Position numbers and translations under genes: made by a program. The notes under the pieces were generated by a model, which saw only the letters and a program-made list of their open reading frames with translations, was not told the origin of the DNA and did no database searches. Source: Gammaproteobacteria bacterium (GTDB lineage: Bacteria; Pseudomonadota; Gammaproteobacteria; Xanthomonadales; Marinicellaceae). Taken from it: a stretch of 14,335 bases of DNA. The DNA is taken from contig JAUHXW010000036.1 of NCBI GenBank assembly GCA_030426705.1, positions 1 to 14,335 of the forward strand, in the 5' to 3' direction. How positions within the stretch are numbered: position 1 is the stretch's first letter; each line of letters opens with the position of its first letter. Below are positions 7,053 through 13,110 of the stretch, piece after piece.

Positions 7053-7574
7053 TTACTTTAAATCTTTTTTTAAATCTTTCAACGCGGCAAAAGGATTCTG
7101 CGTTTCCTCAGCCACTGGTTCTTCATCTTGATCTGTCAAATATTGACTGTCCAGTTCAGCGCCCGGTTTGAGCGGAATGTCTGGAATCATCAACAATATT
7201 TCGTCTTCCAATAACGCTTTTGGATCTACCAACATGTCCTCGACCCAAGAAGGTGAAACGTTTGCCACTAACTTGGCTTCATCTTCTAACTCACTGATAA
7301 AACCTATGGTGCTATCAGATTTCAGTGGAAACTTGAAGGTATCCAAACTTCTTTGACAAATCAATTCCAATTCAGATTCAATTTTAATAACAGCTTCGCC
7401 AAGCACGGTTTTTGAATGTTTGAAGCCAATGTCATACTTGATGACTGCATCCGTTGAAGCAATTAACTCCAATGGCATGCGATCCAAATCTGACAATAAA
7501 ACTTCACCATTCAGCTGCCATTCTTTTCTTACAGCTGCATTCAAATCGATTGAATCTGGTAGTGATTTAGCCAT
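7053..7574 (-). CDS. yceD: YceD family protein (DUF177), linked to 23S rRNA metabolism
   Basis: The 173-residue protein fits YceD/DUF177 in length, position just before rpmF, and C-terminal motif NPFAALKDLKK, which matches the NPFAVLASLKR end of E. coli YceD. The acidic segment EDEILLMIPDIPLKPG near 124-139 is also family-typical. The family has been tied to 23S rRNA accumulation or large-subunit assembly. The family CxxC-like motif (CQRC in E. coli) reads CQRS here (Cys73, Ser76), so the metal-site-like pair is incomplete. ATG 7574 has no strong Shine-Dalgarno. It is the first gene of the minus-strand cluster. Confidence 0.9.
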   Translation of the reverse strand: MAKSLPDSIDLNAAVRKEWQLNGEVLLSDLDRMPLELIASTDAVIKYDIGFKHSKTVLGEAVIKIESELELICQRSLDTFKFPLKSDSTIGFISELEDEAKLVANVSPSWVEDMLVDPKALLEDEILLMIPDIPLKPGAELDSQYLTDQDEEPVAEETQNPFAALKDLKKDLK

Positions 7575-7639
7575 AGCCGGCGAATTCTACTGGTTTTGCC
7601 CGTGTAATGCAAACCAAATAACGTGTTTTTATTACCAAT

Positions 7640-7668
7640 ATTCTACCTCAAAATATGGCTCTTGAACA
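7640..7668 (-). promoter_or_regulatory. Possible promoter of the yceD-fab cluster
   Basis: On the minus strand TGTTCA (7663-7668, weak -35) and TAGAAT (7640-7645, good -10) are 17 bases apart, about 65 bases before the yceD start. No better sigma-70 pair was seen for this strand. Confidence 0.3.
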
Positions 7669-7732
7669 TGGGATACTGGGATGTTAGGTTTTGTCGGAAC
7701 AAATATATATGAATACCAGTTAGTCCATTAAC

Positions 7733-7756
7733 TGTTCTACTCAATGTTCTACTCAA
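7733..7756 (+). repeat. 12-base tandem duplication TGTTCTACTCAA
   Basis: Two exact head-to-tail copies are followed by the first three bases of a third. They lie between two inverted repeats upstream of the plus-strand gene. Function unknown; it could be slippage or a repeated binding site. Confidence 0.8.
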
Positions 7757-7757
7757 T

Positions 7758-7790
7758 GTCTGTCACAGATTTACCAGTTTTCTGATAGAC
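7758..7790 (+). repeat. Imperfect hairpin upstream of the tail-anchored protein gene
   Basis: The arms GTCTGTC-AC-AGA and TCT-GATAGAC give 7 pairs (one G-U), a 2-base bulge and 3 more pairs around an 11-base loop. No T-run follows. It may be part of the leader of the downstream gene. Confidence 0.4.
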
Positions 7791-7813
7791 TTGTGGGAAA
7801 TTATTGATTGGAG

Positions 7814-7852
7814 TGCATGTCCTCGATTTTCTCTCTCGATTTTCTCGATTTT
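7814..7852 (+). repeat. Left arm of a diverged inverted repeat bracketing the 7904-8536 gene
   Basis: The segment starts TGCATGTCCTC and continues with GATTTT units. Its partner is 8677-8715 on the minus strand, which starts TGCGTGTCCTC. Both are 39 bases. I count 29 of 39 identities without gaps, and more if single-base gaps are allowed. The flanks (AAATTATTGATTG and AAATAATAATTG) are also alike. Pyrimidine-rich composition raises chance similarity, but the first 11 bases match at 10 positions. Confidence 0.5.
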
Positions 7853-7903
7853 CTTCGGACTTAATGCCTGAATTTATGAGTTTTATCAAACATTGGAATT
7901 AAT

Positions 7904-8536
7904 ATGAGTTTTGATTTATTTGTCTTGCTGGAAAAAACGGATGCATCCACTCAATTGAAGTGGTTAGAGAAGTTAAATGAAACGGGAGTTGAGTGCAAAT
8001 TTCCAGACGGGTTCAGTATCAGCACTGATTGTGAAGGTGAAACTTTGGTTGAATGTAAACTAAATCCACCATTGGTGAAAACGCCCAGTGAATTTGAAAC
8101 TTTTGAGTTTTATTTTGAGCCCTCAGATATTGATAATGAAAGCTTGGCAGATATGGTTGAGTCAACCAACGATGAACAACTGAAACAAAAGCTCGTCCAG
8201 ATGAAATCAGAAATCCAGCTTTCGAGCTCTGCCGGTAGAGAAGATCATGCGCTGATTGTCCAATGTTTTGCTGCAGCCACATTGGCCGACGCCACGGATG
8301 GGATTTTGTTTGACCCTCAAGAATTTGGTGTGGTTTATGGAAACAAAGTATATCAAGTGGCTAATCATCATTGCCAACATGTACCAGACCAAGGTAAAGC
8401 CACCCAGGAGGCCAGACTTCAAAGTCATCATGCTGCCAGTACAAATTCAGCGCCAATAAAAGAGGGCATGAGTCCTATGTTACTTATTTTACTGTGTGTA
8501 CTTTTTATGGCAATCATCAATGTGATAACGAAATGA
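7904..8536 (+). CDS. Uncharacterised protein with a C-terminal membrane anchor
   Basis: I do not recognise this family. The 210-residue protein has an acidic soluble N-terminal part (MSFDLFVLLEK, then FETFEFYFEP near 65-73). A second conserved-looking stretch follows near 112-150: REDHALIVQCFAAATLADATDGILFDPQ and FGVVYGNKVY. Next come a His/Gln-rich linker (155-185) and one hydrophobic segment near 190-208 (MLLILLCVLFMAIINVI) that ends two residues before the C-terminus. This is the layout of a tail-anchored inner-membrane protein with its bulk in the cytoplasm. ATG 7904 has only a weak GGA upstream. It stands alone, divergent from yceD, between inverted repeats. Codon use looks like that of its neighbours. 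Confidence 0.75.
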   Translation: MSFDLFVLLEKTDASTQLKWLEKLNETGVECKFPDGFSISTDCEGETLVECKLNPPLVKTPSEFETFEFYFEPSDIDNESLADMVESTNDEQLKQKLVQMKSEIQLSSSAGREDHALIVQCFAAATLADATDGILFDPQEFGVVYGNKVYQVANHHCQHVPDQGKATQEARLQSHHAASTNSAPIKEGMSPMLLILLCVLFMAIINVITK

Positions 8537-8606
8537 GATGATTTAAAAGGACTATAATGGTTTTATTCGTCTCATCCTTGAGACTAACCACCTCGGGGCT
8601 TGAGTG

Positions 8607-8631
8607 AAAAGTCGTTCCCGACGATTTTTTT
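8607..8631 (+). terminator. Weak terminator candidate after the tail-anchored protein gene
   Basis: AAAA-(G)-TCGT pairs with ACGA-TTTT around a TCCCG loop, with one bulged G, and the hairpin runs into seven Ts. It lies about 70 bases after the upstream stop. The core is only 4 bp of mixed pairs, so it may be inefficient or fortuitous. Confidence 0.35.
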
Positions 8632-8685
8632 GATGGTGTTTGGACTAAGTATAATTCTGATGGCAGTGTAAATCAAAAAATCTAG
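8611..8685 (+). pseudogene. Possible remnant of a MORN/YwqK-repeat protein
   Basis: After an in-frame stop (8605-8607) this 24-codon frame ends FDGVWTKYNSDGSVNQKI and then TAG. The DGxWTxYxxDG pattern resembles the G-x-W-x-x-Y-x-x-x-G repeat of MORN/YwqK-type proteins. There is no start codon or Shine-Dalgarno, and it ends where the right inverted-repeat arm begins. It may be a decayed gene end or chance. Confidence 0.22.
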
Positions 8686-8715
8686 AAAATCTGAGTAGAA
8701 ATCTGAGGACACGCA
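8677..8715 (-). repeat. Right arm of a diverged inverted repeat bracketing the 7904-8536 gene
   Basis: On the minus strand this starts TGCGTGTCCTC and runs through GATTT/GATTTT units, pairing with 7814-7852 on the plus strand. The arms are about 820 bases apart and face inward around one gene. Confidence 0.5.
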
Positions 8716-8799
8716 TCTCAATTATTATTTTGCTATGAATCAACCGAAAAACTCCCAAAGAATAAAATCTAAGTTACCTTCGATTGGCAACTCAGGCAA

Positions 8800-8830
8800 T
8801 TCACAAATACAAACGCAAATTTGCTAAAAT
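8800..8830 (+). promoter_or_regulatory. Probable promoter of the ampD-tesB-yitT operon
   Basis: An extended -10 element TG-C-TAAAAT (8822-8830) lies 28 bases before the ampD start, with a TTCACA -35-like box at 8800-8805. The 19-base spacing is long, but the TG extension can compensate. Transcription would start near 8837, giving a leader of about 20 bases. Confidence 0.5.
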
Positions 8831-8857
8831 TGCCGTTTCTGTTCTTATTAAATCACC

Positions 8858-9427
8858 GTGCAAATTACTGTCAAACCATTGAATTACGAAGCAAAACTTG
8901 AAGACCGCAATTTAAGTGACATTGAATTGCTTGTGATTCATTGTACTGAATTACCTGATTTAGTTATGGCTCGTGAATACGGAGAGCAAATTCATTACTC
9001 AAGTGGCACAGGTAACTCAGGGCATTTTTACATTGATCGTGATGGTAGCGTTTATCAATGGGTTAAGCCTGAGAAAGTGGCTCATCATGTAAAAGGGCAT
9101 AATCAGCAATCGATTGGTATTGAACTGGTTAATTATGGTCGTTATCCCAACTGGCATCACAGTGCTCACCAAGTACCTACTGAATCTTATGCAGATGTTT
9201 TGATTTCAAGTTTGATTCAATTGATCAACCATTTACATCAACAGATTCCAACACTGAAACACATAGCTGGCCATGAAGATTTGGATCAAGGCTTGATGGT
9301 AGCTACTGACAACCCCAACTTACAAGTTCGCAGAAAGATTGACCCAGGCCCTTTTTTCCCATGGGAACAGGTGATGAAGAATATTCCTTTGATTAACATT
9401 GGCAGCAACGCAAAAAATTATGAATGA
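8858..9427 (+). CDS. AmpD-like N-acetylmuramoyl-L-alanine amidase
   Basis: This is a zinc amidase of the Amidase_2/AmpD fold, 189 residues. It cleaves the bond between N-acetylmuramic (or anhydro-muramic) acid and L-alanine. Residues matching the AmpD active site are His28 (VIHCTEL), Glu89 (GIELVN), His139 (IAGHED), Lys160 and Asp162 (RKIDPGPFFPW). NSGHFYIDRDGSVYQWV and AHHVKGHNQQSIG are also family-typical. There is no signal peptide, so it should act in the cytoplasm, as expected for AmpD-type wall recycling. It differs from E. coli AmpD in the N-terminal third, so a sister subfamily is possible. The start is GTG 8858 with no clear Shine-Dalgarno. Its end overlaps tesB by 8 bases (ATGAATGA). 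Confidence 0.88.
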   Translation: MQITVKPLNYEAKLEDRNLSDIELLVIHCTELPDLVMAREYGEQIHYSSGTGNSGHFYIDRDGSVYQWVKPEKVAHHVKGHNQQSIGIELVNYGRYPNWHHSAHQVPTESYADVLISSLIQLINHLHQQIPTLKHIAGHEDLDQGLMVATDNPNLQVRRKIDPGPFFPWEQVMKNIPLINIGSNAKNYE

Positions 9428-10286
9428 TTTAGAAAAATTGCTTGGTTATTTTGACCTCGAACACCTTGAAGAGAATTTATTCAGAGGGCAATCTCTCGAC
9501 ATTGGCACCGGTCGTATTTTTGGCGGTCAGGCCTTGTCGCAAGCGCTCAAAGCCGCTTATTTAACGACAGAAGAACATCAGGTTCATTCTTTACATGCCT
9601 ATTTCTTGCGCGAAGGTGATTGTAACAAACCGGTGGTTTATCAGGTTGAGCGAGCCAGAGATGGCAGAACTTTCAGCAACCGCAGGGTTTCAGCCATACA
9701 AAACGGCAAGCCCATCCTGATTTTGGCTTGTTCATTTCAAAAGTTTGAAAGTGGAATGGAACATCAAAAACCCATACCGGATGTTCCACATCCTGATGAA
9801 TTGACAGAAAAAACCCTGATTCCTGGCGACAAAATCAAACACCTGTCACGACGCATGCGCCGCACCCTGACCACACAAGGACCGTTTGAATTTCGTTTTG
9901 TGGATGATGTCGATCCATTTGACAGTGAGCCCAAAAAACCCATCAAACGCATCTGGTTCAAGGCACGCTACCCACTGGCAGCTGATCAGTCGATGCACCG
10001 CACCTTGTTGTGTTTTGTATCAGATTTTCATTTGGTTTCAACCGCCACTTTACCGCATGGCATTTCCTACCTTGACCCAAGGTTACAATTTGCCAGTCTC
10101 GATCATGCCATGTGGTTTCACCGTCCCTTTCAAATCGATGATTGGTTGCTTTATGATTGCGACAGTCCCAGTGCATCTGAAGCCAGAGGTTTTGCCACGG
10201 GCCATGTGTTTGACATCAAAGGTAATCTCGTTGCTTCGACCGCACAACAGGGTTTGATGCGATTGTGGGACAAACCCAAAGAATGA
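9420..10286 (+). CDS. tesB: Acyl-CoA thioesterase II (TesB)
   Basis: TesB hydrolyses medium- and long-chain acyl-CoA to free fatty acid and CoA in the cytoplasm, using a double hot-dog fold. The 288-residue protein matches E. coli TesB (286) along its length: LFRGQSLDIGTGRIFGGQAL (20-39), LHAYFLREGD, NRRVSAIQNGKPI, SMHRTLL, LDHAMWFHRPF and SASEARGF. Catalytic positions are Asp202 (VSDFHLV), Ser226 in place of the E. coli Thr228 (FASLDH), and Gln276 (STAQQG). Thr to Ser is conservative and should keep the hydroxyl. ATG 9420 is chosen over an upstream in-frame TTG (9399) because it gives the family N-terminus. It overlaps ampD by 8 bases, and its TGA overlaps the next gene's start. Confidence 0.95.
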   Translation: MNDLEKLLGYFDLEHLEENLFRGQSLDIGTGRIFGGQALSQALKAAYLTTEEHQVHSLHAYFLREGDCNKPVVYQVERARDGRTFSNRRVSAIQNGKPILILACSFQKFESGMEHQKPIPDVPHPDELTEKTLIPGDKIKHLSRRMRRTLTTQGPFEFRFVDDVDPFDSEPKKPIKRIWFKARYPLAADQSMHRTLLCFVSDFHLVSTATLPHGISYLDPRLQFASLDHAMWFHRPFQIDDWLLYDCDSPSASEARGFATGHVFDIKGNLVASTAQQGLMRLWDKPKE

Positions 10287-11119
10287 TGCGATTTTTATTC
10301 ATCACAGCCGGTTCTTTGTTGTTGGCTGTTGGTATCGCATTCTTTCTGTTGCCAGCTCAAATCGTTACTGGCGGTACGCCTGGTATGGGTATCTTGTTAC
10401 ATCTACTGTTTCCGGTTACGGTCGGCGTTGCCATGTTGCTTATAAACATTCCATTGATTCTTATTGGTATCAAATTTATTGACTCAGGTTTTGCTATCAG
10501 AAGTGTTTATTCAATGATTCTGACTGCCTTGGCGGTTGATTTGTTTGGCATGTATGTTGCGATTCCTGAAATCAAAAGCATGTTGCTATCCACTTTGTAT
10601 GGCGGTATTTTTGCTGGTATTGGTGTGGGTTTGGTGCTCAAAGGCAATGCGTCAGCCGGTGGCACCACCATTGTCGCCAAAATCATCGCCAATTACTCGC
10701 ATTTCAAACCTGCTCAGGTGCTGTTGTTTATGGACAGCCTGATTATTTTATCGATTGGACTGATATTCCAAGACATGGAAAAAATTCTGTGGAGTATGAT
10801 CAGCATCTATGTCACCGCTCAAGTGATTGATCGCATCCTCAGTGGCCGCAGTTCGGAAAAAACCATCAACATTGTCTCCACCAAAATCAATAAAATCGCT
10901 CAAGCCATTCGCGCTGATATGAACCGCGATGGTACCATCCTGACCGGAGAAAACCTAACCGGTGAACACACCAAACAAATTTTATTTGTGGTGATAGACG
11001 CTCGGCGAATCAACAAACTCAAAGAATTGGTACTAAGCATCGATAAACATGCCTTGATGGTCACTATGGAAGCCAGCGAAATGATTGGTGACAGCAGAAT
11101 TCCAAGAGGCTTAACTTGA
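10283..11119 (+). CDS. YitT family membrane protein (YitT_membrane + DUF2179)
   Basis: The 278-residue protein has several membrane helices in the first 190 residues, then a soluble domain. GFLL-type helices surround VTGGTPGMGILLHLLFP and GIGVGLVLKGNASAGGTTIVAKI, both hallmarks of the YitT/DUF161 family. The C-terminal part, with NIVSTKINKIAQAI, DGTILTGENLTGE and LVLSIDKHALMVTMEASEMIGD, fits DUF2179. The family's substrate is unknown to me; transport or sensing is a guess. Start ATG 10283 overlaps the tesB stop as ATGA; a second ATG at 10286 would also be coupled. Its last 9 bases overlap the 3' end of the convergent nhaC-type gene, leaving no room for a separate terminator. Confidence 0.88.
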   Translation: MMRFLFITAGSLLLAVGIAFFLLPAQIVTGGTPGMGILLHLLFPVTVGVAMLLINIPLILIGIKFIDSGFAIRSVYSMILTALAVDLFGMYVAIPEIKSMLLSTLYGGIFAGIGVGLVLKGNASAGGTTIVAKIIANYSHFKPAQVLLFMDSLIILSIGLIFQDMEKILWSMISIYVTAQVIDRILSGRSSEKTINIVSTKINKIAQAIRADMNRDGTILTGENLTGEHTKQILFVVIDARRINKLKELVLSIDKHALMVTMEASEMIGDSRIPRGLT

Positions 11120-12505
11120 CGAAACCTCATTGTCCTTGATAATGGCAATGCCCAAATAGGCAAAAACAATGGCCACTATCGGATTGAGCAAATTCAACAA
11201 GGCAAAAGGTGCGTATTCAAGCACCGATATATCTAATGTGGCGGAATAAAATGCACCAGCCACACTCCAGGGAATAATAGCCACTAACAAAGTGATGCCC
11301 TCCTCTACTGATCTGGATAACACCGAAGAATCAATGCCTTTGTCTTTATATACTTTTTTAAACAACTCACTGTTAAGAATAATAGTGATGTAGGCTTCAC
11401 TGAGTGCTGCAACGGTAACAAATCCAGTTCCAATGGTGGTTGCAATCAATCCGCCAACTGTTTTGATGCGTTTGATTACGCCACTGAGCAAGGCTTTGAC
11501 AAAACCAGCTCCTTGTAAAATACCTCCCAGGGCAATCGCGATGATGGCCAGCAACAAAGTCCAAGCCATGCTGTAAAGCCCTCCTCTGCCCAATAACTTG
11601 TCAATATTTTCAATACCGGTATTGGCATTGCTGTTAGAAAACAGAGCATGGGTCAAAGCGGTGATGTTTTCACCCTGAAATATCAAAGCGATGATGGCTG
11701 CAATCACCACACAAGCTGTCATGCTGATTTCTGGCGCCATTTTTTTATAGCTCAAAACCCCCATAACTATTACAGGCCAAATGGTAATCATAGGATTGAG
11801 GTTGAATTCACCTGCCAGGGCATTTTGGATTTTTTCAACTTGATTAACAGATTGCTCTGATGTTTCAAAACCAAACCCAACAAAGGCAAAAATCATCACC
11901 ACCAGCATAAAAGTTGGGATGGTGGTCATCATCATCGATCTGATGTGCGCATACAAATCAGTTTCGCTGCTCATGGCCGCGAGGTTGGTGGTGTCGGATA
12001 TCGGTGACATTTTATCGCCAAAAGTAGCACCAGAAATCACCATGCCGGCTATCCAGGGCAATGGCAAATCAAGTGCAGTTCCAATACCCATAAACACCAC
12101 ACCCAAAGTACCCACAGTTCCCCAGGAAGTGCCTGTAATGACAGACATCAAGGCACACAAGATAAAGCCAATCGGCAAGAACCATTGCGGCGATAACCAG
12201 TCAAGACCGTAGTACACCAGTGAAGCCACTGTGCCACTTTTCATCAATGCAGCAATCACCAATCCAATCAGCAAGAAGATATAAAAAGCTGGCAACGCCC
12301 GATTGATGGCACTGTTCATCATATTACGGATGGTTTCATAACGATAGCCCAGTAACCAGGCATTAAAAGCCACCCAAATCACCGCCACAAACAAAGCCAT
12401 GTGCAGCATTTGATCCAGCACAAACATGCCAGTCGCAATCAAACCTAATAAGCCAAGAAAGACCAAAAAGGCATGAGCGAACACAGCCTGTTTACTTTCA
12501 TTCAT
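11111..12505 (-). CDS. nhaC: NhaC-type Na+/H+ antiporter
   Basis: This 464-residue integral membrane protein has about 11-12 hydrophobic segments. Two stretches identify the NhaC branch of the ion transporter superfamily: TGTSWGTVGTLG (124-135), and SGATFGDKMSPISDTTNLAA (158-177) with the acidic residues expected for cation binding. GFVTVAALSEAYITIIL and EEGITLLVAIIPWSV in the C-terminal half are also typical. It would exchange Na+ (or another cation or metabolite) for protons, plausible in a marine or saline habitat. Some NhaC-like proteins are malate/lactate antiporters, so the substrate is inferred. ATG 12505 overlaps the stop of the upstream secreted-protein gene by 8 bases (ATGAATGA). 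Its stop overlaps the convergent YitT gene. Confidence 0.9.
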   Translation of the reverse strand: MNESKQAVFAHAFLVFLGLLGLIATGMFVLDQMLHMALFVAVIWVAFNAWLLGYRYETIRNMMNSAINRALPAFYIFLLIGLVIAALMKSGTVASLVYYGLDWLSPQWFLPIGFILCALMSVITGTSWGTVGTLGVVFMGIGTALDLPLPWIAGMVISGATFGDKMSPISDTTNLAAMSSETDLYAHIRSMMMTTIPTFMLVVMIFAFVGFGFETSEQSVNQVEKIQNALAGEFNLNPMITIWPVIVMGVLSYKKMAPEISMTACVVIAAIIALIFQGENITALTHALFSNSNANTGIENIDKLLGRGGLYSMAWTLLLAIIAIALGGILQGAGFVKALLSGVIKRIKTVGGLIATTIGTGFVTVAALSEAYITIILNSELFKKVYKDKGIDSSVLSRSVEEGITLLVAIIPWSVAGAFYSATLDISVLEYAPFALLNLLNPIVAIVFAYLGIAIIKDNEVSSS

Positions 12506-13037
12506 TGCGTTGGCCTGATTGTTTACAACCTGATTTCAAAGGTTTTTGGGGTCCGTTCACAGTTCTTTTTGTGATTGGGTTGAAGAAAGCTGATATGGCC
12601 GGTAATTCGCCTGCTACAAAGGCTTTTAACTCACCAATAAACACTTGAAATTCTTCAAAAAGAGGATGATTCTTATTCGAAACAATTTGCATGGTTCCTG
12701 TACAGATATTGGTAGATCCGTATTCGTCAGCCATGATTAAATATGATCTGGAAATTTCATAATCAACACCACAAGTGCTAGTACCAGTAGTCAACTGAAC
12801 TATTTTTTGCACATTACCTTTGATTGAATCAACCTGTTCAAAACCTATCTCAATCAGTCCACCACCCAAAGAATCCTTCTCTTTTAATAATTCTAACTTA
12901 TTAATTTTGGCTGTAAAAACCCACTGGGCATTATCAACCTGTTGTTCAACTGTAAACCTTTTACAACTACAAGCAAAAACCTGACTGTTTGAGACTATTA
13001 AAAATAAAACAACGAGAAAATAATGATGCTTTCTCAT
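12498..13037 (-). CDS. Secreted NTR/TIMP-like protein with mature N-terminus CSC
   Basis: The 179-residue product starts with a classic signal peptide (MRKHHYFLVVLFLIVSNSQVFA). Predicted signal peptidase I cleavage after Ala22 leaves a mature protein beginning Cys-Ser-Cys. The next ~95 residues resemble the netrin/TIMP fold: VFTAKI strand, CGVDYEISRSYLIMADE (Cys89) and STNICTGT (Cys112). The four cysteines match the order of the TIMP Cys1-Cys70 and Cys3-Cys99 disulfides. -3/-1 is V/A but -2 is Phe, so a lipoprotein signal is less likely. The C-terminal 60 residues are unassigned. ATG 13037 is chosen; a GTG at 13046 would add three residues. The stop overlaps the nhaC start, so the two are probably coupled. 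Function in bacteria is unproven; protease inhibition is only one possibility. Confidence 0.7.
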   Translation of the reverse strand: MRKHHYFLVVLFLIVSNSQVFACSCKRFTVEQQVDNAQWVFTAKINKLELLKEKDSLGGGLIEIGFEQVDSIKGNVQKIVQLTTGTSTCGVDYEISRSYLIMADEYGSTNICTGTMQIVSNKNHPLFEEFQVFIGELKAFVAGELPAISAFFNPITKRTVNGPQKPLKSGCKQSGQRNE

Positions 13038-13110
13038 AAAAAACACATTCTTTTATAAATAATTGAATTATTGATTCTCAGTGGCTTATTGATTTTAAGT
13101 TTTATATTCA

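Larger units (their letters stand above)
7575..7903. other. Divergent intergenic region between yceD and the tail-anchored protein gene
   Basis: This 329-base AT-rich stretch holds no convincing long gene. It contains a weak yceD promoter candidate, a GGTTTTGC/GCAAACC imperfect inverted repeat (7592-7615) in the probable yceD leader, and a CAGTTA/TAACTG inverted repeat (7717-7734). It also holds a 12-base tandem repeat, an imperfect hairpin (7758-7790), a CTCGATTTT triplet repeat within a 15-codon open frame (7817-7864), and a duplicated ATGAGTTTT (7876-7884 and 7904-7912). Confidence 0.6.
8537..8857. other. Intergenic region between the tail-anchored protein gene and ampD
   Basis: These 321 AT-rich bases hold no convincing intact gene. 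They contain a perfect 6-bp hairpin GTCTCA-TCCT-TGAGAC (8569-8584), a weak terminator-like hairpin with a T-run (8607-8631), and a short frame resembling a MORN/YwqK repeat remnant (8611-8685). They also contain the right inverted-repeat arm (8677-8715) with its internal 12-base period (AAATCTGAG at 8687 and 8699), and an extended -10 element before ampD. Confidence 0.6.

Noticed and set aside
8553..8558. Perfect TATAAT after the tail-anchored gene as a promoter (another at 8650-8655)
   Set aside because: No -35-like box at 15-19 bases for either, no gene begins just downstream, and such hexamers are expected by chance in AT-rich DNA.
8588..8671. Small hydrophobic peptide frame ending SIILMAV
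   Set aside because: There is no ATG/GTG start or ribosome binding site, and T-rich DNA easily gives hydrophobic codons; it overlaps the alternative MORN-like frame.
11097..11135. Bidirectional terminator at the YitT/nhaC junction
   Set aside because: Only a 4-bp GAGG/CCTC pairing with a long loop and no T-run on either side.
13056..13075. AT-rich palindrome AATAATT-G-AATTATT upstream of the TIMP-like gene as a terminator
   Set aside because: It is all A/T pairs around one base with no following T-run; it could as well be part of an AT-rich promoter region.
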